Origin: Meghimatium bilineatum
Taxonomy: Eukaryota; Mollusca; Gastropoda; Stylommatophora; Philomycidae
Assembly: GCA_034231615.1 (NCBI GenBank)
Contig: CM067302.1
Location: 12,948,820-13,012,819 of the forward strand
DNA length: 64,000 nt
Reading direction: 5' to 3'
In this document: piece by piece, positions 32,696 through 42,290 of the stretch
How positions within the stretch are numbered: the first letter of the stretch is position 1
Layout: each line of letters starts with the position of its first letter
The notes under the pieces: model-generated
The model's input: the letters and a program-made list of their open reading frames with translations, nothing else
Databases searched by the model: none
Told to the model about the DNA's origin: nothing
Translations under genes and position numbers: made by a program

Positions 32696-33259
32696 GACTT
32701 ACGTAAATCACAGGTTTATATATCGTTTCAATGAGACACGACAGACTATAGCTAAAACTAGTAGGTAATGATGGACAATGATGGGCAATGATGGGCAATG
32801 ATGGGCAATGATGGGCAATGATGAGCAATGATGGGCAATGATGGGCAATGATGGGCAATGATGAGCACACAAGATCATATTCATTTTGATCCGTCATTTA
32901 CTCATCTTTTTGTTAATTTAGTTTCCACATATATTTACGTTTCTTATGTACTTTCTCTATCACAGTACTTTCTGACCTTTAGGCATCTGATTTTCATATT
33001 TCCGTTGGATGTTTTGATAATTTTTCTATTCGTCGTCTATTGATGTTTTATTTGTGTCTTGATAAAGACATTTTAATTGAAACGTTGAATGTGATTTGTG
33101 TATAGTAATTTTTATGATTTCTTGTGTGCTCATCATTGCCCACCATTACCTACTAGTTTTAGCTATAGTCTATAGTGTCTCATTGAAGCGATATATAAAC
33201 CTGTGTTTTACGTAAGTCGAATTGTTGTTACGTTTCACGCAGTTACCTTGTATTGATTG
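32696..33259. mobile_element. FB1 inverted-repeat (foldback) element
   Basis: The left arm (about 32696-32772) begins GACTTACGTAAATCACAGG, and the right arm (about 33144-33218) is its reverse complement ending ACGTAAGTC. Both carry the CAATGAGACACGACAGAC-type block and CTAAAACTAGTAGGTAATGA. A 10-bp repeat (GGGCAATGAT) expanded inside the left arm at 32770-32865. The interior holds CTTGATAAAGACATTTTAAT then TGAAACGTTG at about 33058. The sequence AATTGTTGTTACGTTTCACG beyond the right arm is shared with FB2. No transposase is encoded. Confidence 0.85.
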
Positions 33260-33268
33260 TCATAAGGT

Positions 33269-33659
33269 ATAAATGAACATTTAACATATTATTTACCGTT
33301 CTCAAGACTCTTCTTGACATGTGGAAGACGGCGAGGAGGGGAGAGAGAGGTGTAGATGTTGTTTAAAAGGGGGATCACATTCCATAAGGACCTTATGTTT
33401 CAATGCACTATTTGTAGTCACTTTCCTTCGTGGACTTGTAGCACAAGGACCAGACGAAATCCGAGTTATCCGAAGAAAACAGGCACATTTTTCATGAAAA
33501 AAGTCGAGGTAATCACAAGCTGACGAGGAGAGTGTATGAGAAATAAATATGACAAATCCTATACGGCGTTGGGGTTCTGAAACGAGATGCCGAAAAACAA
33601 ACGCTGTAACATACCAACTGACACAGCTGCTTAAAAACCCAGTGACTAAATTGACTACA
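33269..33659. other. Unassigned sequence
   Basis: No gene or array recognised; a purine-rich patch lies near 33330. Confidence 0.4.
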
Positions 33660-34060
33660 AAAGACAGATGATAAACATCATCTTTATTCTACCGTTGCGG
33701 TACCAGTGCCAGACATGGTCCTTAACAAAAACACTCTTGAGAAAGAATACAACATGTGAGATGAAATGCCTGAGAAAGGCTATAAACGTCACCGGAAGAG
33801 ACAGAATGAAAAATGAAGACATTAGAAAGATAGTGAAGACCATATCATGCAAAAAATATATAGAAAGACAGCAGATTCACTGGTTCGGACACCTTATGTG
33901 AATGGATCCATCACAACGAGCCATCTATGCGTACAACAGCAGAAAGAACGGCTACAAGGTAAGAGGAGGACCAAGAACAAGATGAGAAGTGTCAATCAGA
34001 GAGATTGTCAAAAACAACAGCAAACGCAGCAAAGATGAACAAGACAGAAAACTTAACTTC
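33660..34060 (+). mobile_element. LINE-F 3' fragment, + strand
   Basis: Reads RYQCQTWSLTKTLLRKNTTC, EMKCLRKAINVTGRDRMK, NEDIRKIVKTISCKKYIE, RQQIHWFGHLM, a stop, then MDPSQRAIYAYNSRKNGY and RGGPRTR in shifted frames. Seventy-seven codons remain open. Its 3' end meets a LINE-A fragment on the other strand, about 20 bp away. Confidence 0.85.
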
Positions 34061-34077
34061 CCACGAATCGTAATATC

Positions 34078-34475
34078 AGTTGTCTATTGTTTTTCCCCAA
34101 GTGAATACTTGTTGGTCGCATTCACACTTGCCGTTAAGCGTAGGGGTTGTAGCTTAAGCTGTCGTTCCAAGGCAAGATATGTCGCCGAGGTTGCATTTAG
34201 TCCGTGTTTGTTAAAGGTTATCTTGATGTTTTCTATCCACAGTTTTCTTGGTCTACCTGTCGCTTTACGCCCGGATATTCTTGTGTTACATGCTCTTATT
34301 GGTATTTAGTTTGGCTTCATTCTCATAAGGTGACCGAACCATTTTACTTACAGTCTCTCAATATGTTCGATACATGATATTATACCAACTATTTTCCGAA
34401 TTTCTTCATTTCGTATTTTATCTAGTTTGGTAACCATTGCAGCTTTCCTCAGACAGTTGTGGAAAAGACAATAAA
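34078..34475 (-). mobile_element. LINE-A 3' fragment
   Basis: The minus frame reads ATGRPRKLWIENIKITFNKH, then ATYLALERQLKLQPLRLTAS, ending at the family 3' end (TTGTCTATTGTTTTTCCCC on the + strand at 34080). Upstream pieces match the ERLRNEDIRE and IKWFGHIMRM region of the copy at 61830, with stops. Confidence 0.8.
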
Positions 34476-35461
34476 GTGATAAAAATCCCAGACCACCGAC
34501 GTATGTGGCGAAACAGCACCTCGCCTGCGAAGATGTATTAACTCTTTATGTCCACTGAGCCACTAATATCCACTCTTTGGAGACCCACAATGCCGAAAAG
34601 CCGCTCTAATCTACATTTTAATATGATTTTACTATCGTGTTCGGCATAGCAGGAAAACCGTACGGAGACAGAGTTAACCATGAGTCAAATTCGACTTTCG
34701 CTGTTGACCAACACTGCTCTTACAGAAGAAATTAAGTCTGGGACCTCGAGACACGAAGGGTTGTAATGTGGTGTACTTCCTACACCAGAAACAGTTTGCT
34801 GTCTGCGAGTCGCCTCATCGGAGGTAACATGCCCAATGCGTGACCCAGGCAAATTATAATTCTGGTTTATTGTTAGTCTCGTCTCATATACCTTCAGAGT
34901 AGAAGGGTTATAAATATTCATTGCATTAAGCCGAAAGATAAAACCTGCTGAGTATGACATAACGCTCAGAGAAACGACACAAAACAGCACATAGGAATTA
35001 AGAGAAAATCACTTGAAATTTCTGGGTACGGCAAACAAATAACACACAAACAAACAATTAGACAAATAATAATATTTCGTCATAGATGACATGTTCAGTT
35101 TATGTTCATCAAGGATATGAAATACAAATTGCCCCTAATAGTGGGGCATAGACGAGTAGAGTTTGAGAACCACTTCTGTTAACGTACAGACGTCTCATGA
35201 GTATTAACACCGAATCTGCATAATCGCCTTTATTTCCCGCTAAAATAGTATTTTGTTGGAAGTAATCGATCATTTAAATGATTTACGATTGGCGGCTTCG
35301 AAGTGGCTGTTGCGGCGAACTATATGCCTCAGTTGAGAAATAGTTAAGACACTATTTTTCAACATGTCATAGGTTGAAAGGATCGTGCCTCAGCTAAGAG
35401 GATTTAATCCTCCATTTAACAAATAAGCTACGACACAGCAGGGTCTAAACATTTCAAAATT
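34476..35461. other. Unassigned sequence
   Basis: A 101-codon minus-strand open frame at 34685-34990 has no recognisable domain. No array or SINE is seen. Confidence 0.4.
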
Positions 35462-35735
35462 CATTCTTCTTCTTCTTCTGCGTTCGTTCTCAAACTCCTG
35501 CAGATTAGCAGGATGTAGTCCGGAGAACGGAATGCGTTGTGTTATGGTTTACAGCATTGCTGTGATATCTGCGCCTTTCGGCCTGGCACATCCGACTTCA
35601 GCATGTCTTTGGGTCACTGGACATATATGGGATGGGACAGCCAACTCCATCCCATAACCTCCTTAGTCGCCTTTTACGACATGCGTGGAAGGTAAACAGT
35701 GTTGCTATTCTTAGCTCCCCTTTCGGGCCACGGTA
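35462..35735 (-). mobile_element. SINE S1, full-length copy
   Basis: Minus-strand copy with (GAA)n tail (CTTCTTCTTCTTCTG at 35465-35480 on the + strand) and all family blocks, close to 14398-14690. Confidence 0.8.
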
Positions 35736-35842
35736 ACAGACGGGCGAAACTTCATTCATTAAGTGCCGTCACTGCAGCGAAGGTTGGTTGCAATAGACCT
35801 CCAACATCGCCTGTCTCGTTCTTGGTGGTGCACTCTGTTAGT

Positions 35843-36031
35843 GGTAACTGTTATCGAAGGTTACGACTACGGGATTGTATAGATGACGTGCCATGAAGCT
35901 TCTATAAGAAGATAACCTCAATATAAAGGCATGTCATCCACTAAGGTTTTCTTTTTCATGGTTGGTTTGTCTAGTGAGCCATTGGTGAGACCCACAGACG
36001 CAACGGCATGCGCATAGGACAGTAGCGGCAA
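35843..36031 (+). mobile_element. R3 element, 3' half
   Basis: From GTAACTGTTATCGAAGGTTA to GACCCACAGACGCAACGGCA, ending at GCATGCGC, the same 3' terminus as the complete copy (41061). Confidence 0.78.
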
Positions 36032-36074
36032 ATGTATGCAGAATGACCAATGAGCTGTATGAGCCGAAGTCAGA

Positions 36075-36505
36075 TTGCGGGATTGACCAGTTGAAGGCCT
36101 CGAATCTCAAATCAATGTGGTTTATTGTGAAGTACCTGTAGGAATGACCAGTTGAAGGCCTCGAATCTCAATGCACTGTAGTTTGTTGTGAAGTACCTGC
36201 GGGATTGAGCAGCTGAAAGCCTTGAATCTCAAATGGATGTAGTTTATTATGAAGTACATGTAGGGGTGACCAGTTGAAGGCCTCTAATCTCAAATGGATG
36301 TAGTTTATTATGAAGTACATGTAGGGGTGACCAGTTGAAGGCCTCTAATCTCAAATGGATGTAGTTTATTGTGAAGTACCTGTAGGGGTGACCAGTTGAA
36401 GATCTCGAATCTCAAATCAATGTGGTTTATTGTGAAGTACCTGCGGGAATGACCAATTGAAGGCCTCGAATCTCAATGCGTTGTGGTTTATTGTGAGGTG
36501 TCACG
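36075..36505. repeat. About 61-bp minisatellite array
   Basis: About seven units: GACCAGTTGAAGGCCTCGAA, TCTCAAATGGATGTAGTTTA and TTGTGAAGTACCTGTAGG. Two neighbouring units (36245-36365) are almost identical, suggesting recent duplication. Confidence 0.93.
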
Positions 36506-36514
36506 GAGAACTAC

Positions 36515-36590
36515 AATTCTTGATAATAACGGGAATTGAACCAGGTCCGTTCTTTCGGCACCGAATCGCTTTGCAACTTGAGCAAATGTG
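36515..36590 (-). mobile_element. tRNA-like SINE head (S5)
   Basis: The minus strand carries GGACCTGGTTCAATTCCCG, a canonical B box, downstream of a region sharing GCACCGAATCGCTTTGCAAC-type sequence (+ sense) with 41470-41545. The two copies define a small family. Confidence 0.6.
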
Positions 36591-37004
36591 TTCCCGTTAG
36601 TCTCAATAATTTTTAATGTATCCTCTTGCTTCCTAATTTAATTTACTGGGCGAACTATAGAGAAGTTGAGACATCTAATTTGTAAACATCCGTTTATCGG
36701 AGGCCTTTCTTGACCTATCGACAACAATATTCTATAACACAACTTTTTGTGCGTGACTGTGACAGGCTAAGTTATTCTTTTCATTGATTGGGGACCGGTG
36801 AGTAAGCCCTCGAAGTCACTCGCAATAGTGCAGTGTTATGACGTGATTCTGTTAACAGTTAAAATTATGTAAATAAGGACTCCGATGAGCGGATGTTTAC
36901 GTTTAGTTGTAGCCCTTTCTCTACAGTTCGTTGTCGATATCTATACACAAAAAGAAGACGTTTCGAGTATGCATATCTTCCTTTTCCTTTTCATTGCTAT
37001 TGTT
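36591..37004. other. Unassigned sequence
   Basis: No gene or array recognised. Confidence 0.4.
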
Positions 37005-37160
37005 TGATAGCATTCATGCTCAAACTCTCGCTGGATCTCCTTTCTAGTTGGACAATGGCCCTACTAAAACGTCAGAAGCGTGTAGTCCAGAAAACGTGAG
37101 ACGCAATGTTTCTGTCAGCTGTTTTGTTTGGGTCAATTTACTGGACACATCCGACATTTT
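37005..37160 (-). mobile_element. SINE S2 fragment
   Basis: TCAAACTCTCGCTGGATCTC, GTGTAGTCCAGAAAACGTGA and TACTGGACACATCCGAC (+ sense) follow S2 order. The GAA tail is lost. Confidence 0.6.
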
Positions 37161-37371
37161 CATATTAATTGCGTTATTTTTTGTGTGTGCTTCACATCGG
37201 TACCTGTCGTTTCAAATGGTTTTTTTTAAATTATTAAAAAATAATTCTACTGTAAAGTAGGCAAAGACTCTACTGTAGAAACGTCGGTTTGTCATATCGA
37301 TATACTGTCTAAAAATGTTACTCTGAGTTTGCTTCTGTTCAGTTTCACAAACAAGTAATTAATGCATACTT
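37161..37371. other. Unassigned sequence with a weak GAAACGTCG motif
   Basis: At 37262-37300: CAAAGACTCTACTGTAGAAA followed by CGTCGG. It keeps only the right half of the motif seen at 14205. Confidence 0.3.
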
Positions 37372-37525
37372 TCATAAACTTTCATTCTCAAACTCCCGCT
37401 AAGTCTTTTTATTCCTAACGGAATATTGGCCATATATTTCGTTCAGTGTGCAATCAAGTGACAACAAATGCGTTATGTTACTGTGTTATTTGCGACAATG
37501 GCCCAACACATCCGAACTTCGGTGC
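37372..37525 (-). mobile_element. SINE S2 fragment
   Basis: TTCTCAAACTCCCGCTAAGT at the 3' end side and GACAATGGCCCAACACATCC at the other (+ sense), with a diverged centre. Confidence 0.6.
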
Positions 37526-38039
37526 TTGTATCTAATACGGTTGTGTTTTTAACCACTTTTACTGAACACTTCAGTTCAGTGCGACCTATTTAACACACTT
37601 ACCGCACTGTACGCTGGACCCATTCACCGTTGTGAATACTATATATTATTTAGCAATGACTGCATATTTTGCCGCTGTCTAAATCACTATCAACGTGATT
37701 GTGTAAAAGACAACTTTTTTTTCTAATATGTTCTTTGAATATTTTGTTACAACCTACACCTTTGACGAGATGTAAAATGTTATGTAATAACAATGTAAAA
37801 CTATTTACACCTCAGAGTAATACGGGTTTACAGTTTAAACGATATCAATATTATTTCTTTATCCTTAGATAAGATATTTGCTTGTAGGTTACATTGCATC
37901 ATTAAGTCAGTGGTTCTCGAGTTTTCATACCTATGCAGAGTGCATGCTGTTTTTCACACTGTCTCAATCGACTGGTCCATATTCATAGTATCTTTGATAC
38001 TTACACGATGAAAGTCTTGACTAACATTATATCTATGAG
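37526..38039. other. Unassigned sequence
   Basis: No gene or array recognised. Confidence 0.4.
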
Positions 38040-38140
38040 TATACAAATGCCGTAAGGGTGTGAAATGTTAGCGATCTCACATTTCAATGGCTCTGCTATA
38101 TGAGGACGGTACCCATCTCCTCTTCCTCGCCTTAAGTATA
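38040..38140 (-). mobile_element. SINE-A 3' remnant
   Basis: GCCGTAAGGGTGTGAAATGT, GCGATCTCACATTTCAATGG and CCCATCTCCTCTTCCTCGCC (+ sense) match the 3' third of SINE-A at 3360-3430 in reverse complement. Confidence 0.7.
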
Positions 38141-38184
38141 CAATGTTCTCAAAGACGGAAGTGTTAACTCAATTTTCCGCCCGT

Positions 38185-38462
38185 GTGTTGTCGAGGCGGG
38201 AAAGGGGAGCAAAGAATAGCAACACTGTTTACCTTCCACGCATGTCGTAAAAGGCGACTAAGGAGGTTATGCGATGGAGTTGACTGCCCCATCCCATATA
38301 TGGTCAGTGACCCAAAGCCATGCTGAAGTCCAATGTGTCGGGCCGAAAGGCGCAGATATCACAGCAATGCTGTAAACCATGGCACAACGCATTCCATTCT
38401 TCGGACTACATCCTGCTAATCTGCAGGAGTTTGAGAACGAACGCAGAAGAAGAAGAAGAACT
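38185..38462 (+). mobile_element. SINE S1, full-length copy upstream of the receptor exon
   Basis: Complete S1 with long (GAA)n tail ending at about 38460. Its 3' end is about 200 bp before the receptor start codon, so it lies in or next to the promoter of that gene if 38663 is the true start. Confidence 0.82.
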
Positions 38463-38662
38463 CAATTTTCGAGGCGATTGTGTACCATTTTAACAAACCT
38501 GCTCAAATCCCGTTTCCTGCCTGATTTTTTTCTTTATTAATAAATACGTGATTCTTCTATATAATATTATTCATTTGCATTACATCAATGCTATTCTTTG
38601 TATACTGCAAGTCAGCACGATAAATATCGCCAACTGTGTAGTTATATGCAAGCATAATAAAC

Positions 38663-39452
38663 ATGCCGACTTGTGTTACATACTGGAAATTAATAGCTTT
38701 AACTGTTTTCACGCTGACATCAAGACACGTCGCCATGTCAATAATAATACTTCCAGACAATTCTATATTGGGAATCGATAATGAAGATTTAAACTTTTTT
38801 CCGGCGGATATACTGCAGGATTCCAACAATACGGATAAAATTCCCGTAAAACTCGCTGTTATTCTGCCATTCGATAATTCCTTTCAATTTAATGTGCGGA
38901 TAATAGTTCCTAGCATTTTTGAAGCTGAAAAGTACCTTTCTGAGAGGAGGATTGCTACGGGATTTGATCTGTACTTCTATTTCGGTGATTCCAAGTGCAG
39001 CGATAAGGATGGGCCAATATTAGCCTTTGAGTATTACAGCAAGAACAATATTAACTGTTTTATAGGTCCGGTCTGTGATTTCAGCCTTGCGCCAGTTTCT
39101 AGATACGCCCCGTATTGGAAAATTCCAATAATATCTCCCGGAGGTCTTAGTCATTCATTTGGGATTGATAAAATGAAGGATTTTAGGACTTTAACGAGGA
39201 TTGGGGCCACGTTTGACTCCATGACTCTGGGATTGGTGGCTTTTATGAAACAATTTGGTTGGAACAAAGTTAAGGTTGCTTACGATGGTCATGCTAAAGG
39301 TCATCAAATTCCCGGATTTTGTTATTTAATGGCAAGTGCAATGATCCACGCGTACCAAACTGCAAATTTAACGGCTAAACTGATCATTTTTATGGAAGGA
39401 ACTCATCGCGCAGACAACATTCTTGAAGAGGAAGTGGGTACCGACATCAGTG
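38663..39452 (+). CDS. Natriuretic-peptide-receptor-like receptor guanylate cyclase, first coding exon (partial)
   Basis: Encodes 263 residues plus one base of the next codon. Family members are single-pass receptors that bind a peptide outside the cell; the cyclase types make cGMP inside. Residues 1-24 look like a signal peptide (hydrophobic WKLIALTVFTLT). From residue 62 a type I periplasmic-binding-like (ANF receptor) domain begins: KLAVILPFD; then SKCSD (Cys112) and NCFIGPVC (Cys132, Cys138), where the family has a disulfide loop; LAPVSRYAPYWKIPIISPGG; FRTLTRIGATF; and FMKQFGWNKVKVAY. N-glycosylation sequons are at Asn55 and Asn235. The exon ends GACATCAGTG before GTAAGT, a strong donor. 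The ATG has A at -3. I chose this start because it gives the signal peptide; a TATAATATT sequence about 100 bp upstream is only suggestive. A first exon of this extent suits natriuretic receptor genes. Later ligand-domain, membrane, kinase-like and cyclase exons are not seen downstream, so cyclase versus clearance receptor is undecided. Confidence 0.88.
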
Positions 39453-39621
39453 GTAAGTTGAAATGTTGTTTGACTTGTCTTTCATTTGATTAATATTCTT
39501 GTGATCTGATCAAGTATCTGCAACTATGATCAGCTGCAATGGTAAATCAACACAAATTCTTCATTGCGCAGATGCTGCACTTTCTTCGCATGCGAAAATG
39601 AACATGGTATTAAAAGAGGTC
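39453..39621 (+). other. Start of intron 1 of the receptor gene
   Basis: Begins GTAAGTTGAA. The frame continues only 13 residues past the donor to a stop. No acceptor with a following homologous exon was recognised in the rest of the window. Confidence 0.7.
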
Positions 39622-40085
39622 ATTCACTCATCAGGTGCCGTGCAGGCTGATGTAGGCGATCATGACCCTCCACAGCTCTCTATATCTCCAGTAGTATGTA
39701 TCAAGATCGTTGTTGTTTCGATACCGTGCCAGGTTTTTAAACTGTGTAATATTTTCTCACGATGTCCCCCTCTGTCTCTGTTGCCTTTAATCATGTCTGT
39801 TGACTATGTTCTCTAAGCCTCCCTGTTTCATGAAGTGGCCAAAAATAAAGATTGCCTTTTTCATATATTATTGATTAAGCTCCGTTTTGCTTTTGACTCT
39901 TTCAACACCCCCACATTAGTTTTTTCTGGTAGTCCATGGTTTTCTTAGCATTTTCTGTAGAAACACATCTCTATTGCCTCTTTCCAGTTTGTTTATTGTT
40001 CAAGACTCCCACCCATATGTTAGTATAGGGGTTATATAGCACTGCAGAACTCTCTTCCTCACCTTGGAAGAGATCAGAGTTGGAT
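39622..40085 (-). mobile_element. LINE-B 3' fragment
   Basis: Minus-strand copy in the presumed intron. Its 3' end reads GGCACCTGATGA with almost no GAT tail left, and the blocks TTTCATGAAGTGGCC and ATTAGTTTTTTCTGGTAGTC (+ sense) are conserved. Frame broken. Confidence 0.75.
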
Positions 40086-40119
40086 TATTATTTGTGACTC
40101 CTCAAACGGCTGACAGTCA

Positions 40120-40382
40120 GTTTTCTGTCGAGCCTGAAAGGGGAGAAAGTAATAGCAACACTATTTACTTTCCATGCATGTTATAAGAAACTACTAAGAA
40201 TTTTTGGAGTGGATTTCTATGCTCATCCTTTATAGGGTAAAAGTGACCCGGAAGCCCAGCCGAAGTCGGGTTGGTCATGCCGAAAGGCGCAGATACGGCA
40301 GCTAAGCTGTGGACCTTGACACAAGACGTTTTGTTATCTGGACTACATCCTGAGTTTGAGAGCGCACAAAGAAGACAAATGA
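40120..40382 (+). mobile_element. SINE S1, diverged
   Basis: GAGCCTGAAAGGGGAGAAAG, TAGCAACACTATTTACTTTC, GCCGAAAGGCGCAGATACGG and CTGGACTACATCCTGAGTTT are in order. There are several deletions, and the tail is reduced to AAGAAG. Confidence 0.65.
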
Positions 40383-40514
40383 ATGATGAGTCCAAGACGG
40401 GATTTGAAAAACCTGTTTGATTGTGAACAGGAGTGCATTATGTCTTGGGATGAAGGAATCCAGTCCGATAACCACTATTTGTCGACGCAGTTGCAGTGTT
40501 GGTTATATTCTCTT

Positions 40515-40655
40515 CAAAACGTATACTATCCGCATTGATCCGTCCATGCCAGGGCTTGAGTGTCGAGAGTTGTGGTTCCCCATGAGTATATTCAATCTTG
40601 AAGATCTTGCATTCATCCGTCCATACCAGGGCTTGACCGCCACGAGATGTGGTTC
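40515..40655. repeat. About 82-bp repeat, left part
   Basis: ATCCGTCCATGCCAGGGCTT, GAGAGTTGTGGTTCCCCATG and CAATCTTGAAGATCTTGCAT, then a second partial unit. It is split by the R3 element at 40656 and continues at 41062. Confidence 0.85.
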
Positions 40656-41061
40656 TTCTTGATTCTTGATTAGAAACTGGCCTCACAGCACATGGGGTAT
40701 TCCCATAAGTGCTCCGCCCTCTGTTCCAGCAGCCATTCGACTCGATTGCGTTTCAAGTATAATGCTGCTGAAACAAGCGCCGACATCAGAGCACAACTCT
40801 GGCCCTTGCGACAGGTTTCTTTGTAGTTCCGCCCACCCACGCCATGCCCGTAACTAGTTCAAGCACAACGTCGGCCTGTCGGAAAAACATGGTAACTGTT
40901 ATCGAAGGTTACGACTACGGGATTGTACAGATGACATGCCATGAAGCTTCTATAAGAAGATAACCTCAATATAAAGGCATCTCATCTACTAAGGTTTTCT
41001 GTTGCACGTGTGGCTTGTCTAGTGAGCCATTGGTGAGACCCACAGACACAACCGCATGCGC
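40656..41061 (+). mobile_element. R3 element, complete 406-bp copy with 11-bp direct repeats
   Basis: Flanked by AGATGTGGTTC at 40645-40655 and 41062-41072, a likely target-site duplication. Left end TTCTTGATTCTTGATTAGAA, right end AACCGCATGCGC. There are no terminal inverted repeats. Read on the minus strand, its end AATCAAGAATCAAGAA looks like a short retroposon tail, so its sense is probably minus. I see no convincing tRNA A/B boxes. Partial copies are at 5099, 15735, 20288, 35843 and 54600. Confidence 0.82.
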
Positions 41062-41190
41062 AGATGTGGTTCCCCATGAGTATGGTCAATCTTGCAGATC
41101 TTGCATTGATCCGTCTATGCCAGGACTTGACTGTCAAGAGTTGTGGTTCCCCATGAGCTTGAGTCAATCATGCAGTGCTTGACATATGCC
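41062..41190. repeat. About 82-bp repeat, right part
   Basis: Continues the array interrupted by R3: TGTGGTTCCCCATGAGTATG, CAATCTTGCAGATCTTGCAT, GATCCGTCTATGCCAGGACT, then a decayed unit. Confidence 0.85.
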
Positions 41191-41469
41191 TTCAAGTAGT
41201 CTTCGGAGCGTTTTATTGAAACGTATAATAAACTGTGTGTCATGTGACGTATTCTTTCCAGAACGTAGCCTCCCTTATGAATCTCCTGAAATCTACTGAA
41301 TCTGGCACGTTGTCCCCCTTTCTCTAGCGACATGTGCATGCATTGCTGAATATTTCTTGTCCAGCGACGTTTAGGTATAAACGTCCTTCTAGTGCCTTCT
41401 ATCCCAGCCTCAAATAAAACTAGTTCCATAATAAAATGTAAATTCAAGTAGGAAACGAGAGGATAAATT
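41191..41469. other. Unassigned sequence
   Basis: No gene recognised. A 123-codon minus-strand open frame spans 41115-41486, including part of the 82-bp repeat, and has no recognisable domain. Confidence 0.35.
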
Positions 41470-41545
41470 AAAAATTCTTGAGACAAACTGGAATTGAACC
41501 ATTTCGTTTTGACGGCACCATATCGGCAACAAGAGTAAACAGGTT
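41470..41545 (-). mobile_element. tRNA-like SINE head (S5), decayed
   Basis: CTGGAATTGAACCATTTCG then GACGGCACCATATCGGCAAC (+ sense) aligns with 36535-36580. The B box is intact on the minus strand (GGTTCAATTCC). Confidence 0.5.
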
Positions 41546-41754
41546 TTTCCGTGGTTGACTAACCACCCTTCCAAGAAAAAAATGCGATTTTGTCAAGAAA
41601 TTCAAACTGTGTACTCAAGTCACTTAGAACGGACCAATGGAGACAAGAACTATTGCAACAACAACGAACATGCCGTATAAGTATTGAAGTATCCTCAGTA
41701 ACAACAAACATAAAACATCCGTATAAGCTAGTCCACATTCTCATAATAAATTAT

Positions 41755-42290
41755 ACTACATTCTCCAGACTACATTCTTCTACTACATTCTCCTACTACA
41801 TTTTTTATTCTCCTACTACATTCTCCTACTACATTCTCCTACTACATTCTTCTACTACATTCTCCTACTACATTCTCCTACTACATTCTCCTACTACATT
41901 CTCCTACTACATTCTCCTACTACAGTCTTCTAGTACATTCTCCTACTACAGTCTTCTAGTACATTCTCCTACTACATTCTCCTACTACATTCTCCTACTA
42001 CATTCTCCTACTACATTCTCCTACTACATTCTCCTACTACATTCTCCTACTACATTCTAGTACATTCTCCTACTACATTCTCCTACTACATTCTCCTACT
42101 ACATTCTCCTACTACATTCTCCTACTACATTCTCCTACTACAGTCTTCTAGTACATTCTCCTACTACATTCTCCTACTACATTCTCCTACTACATTCCCC
42201 TACTACATTCTTCTACATTCTCCTATTACATTCTCCTACTACATTCTCCTACTACATTCTCCTACTACATTCTTCTACTACATTTATTAC
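41755..42290. repeat. 13-bp minisatellite array
   Basis: About 40 units of CTACTACATTCTC with TTCTAGTACATT and CAGTCTT variants that recur together as larger blocks (for example at 41930 and 42140). Confidence 0.96.

Noticed and set aside
32696-33259. Classic MITE with a defined transposase family
   Set aside because: The arms are inverted, but terminal bases and a target-site duplication cannot be fixed, and homology continues past one arm, so I do not assign a DNA transposon superfamily.
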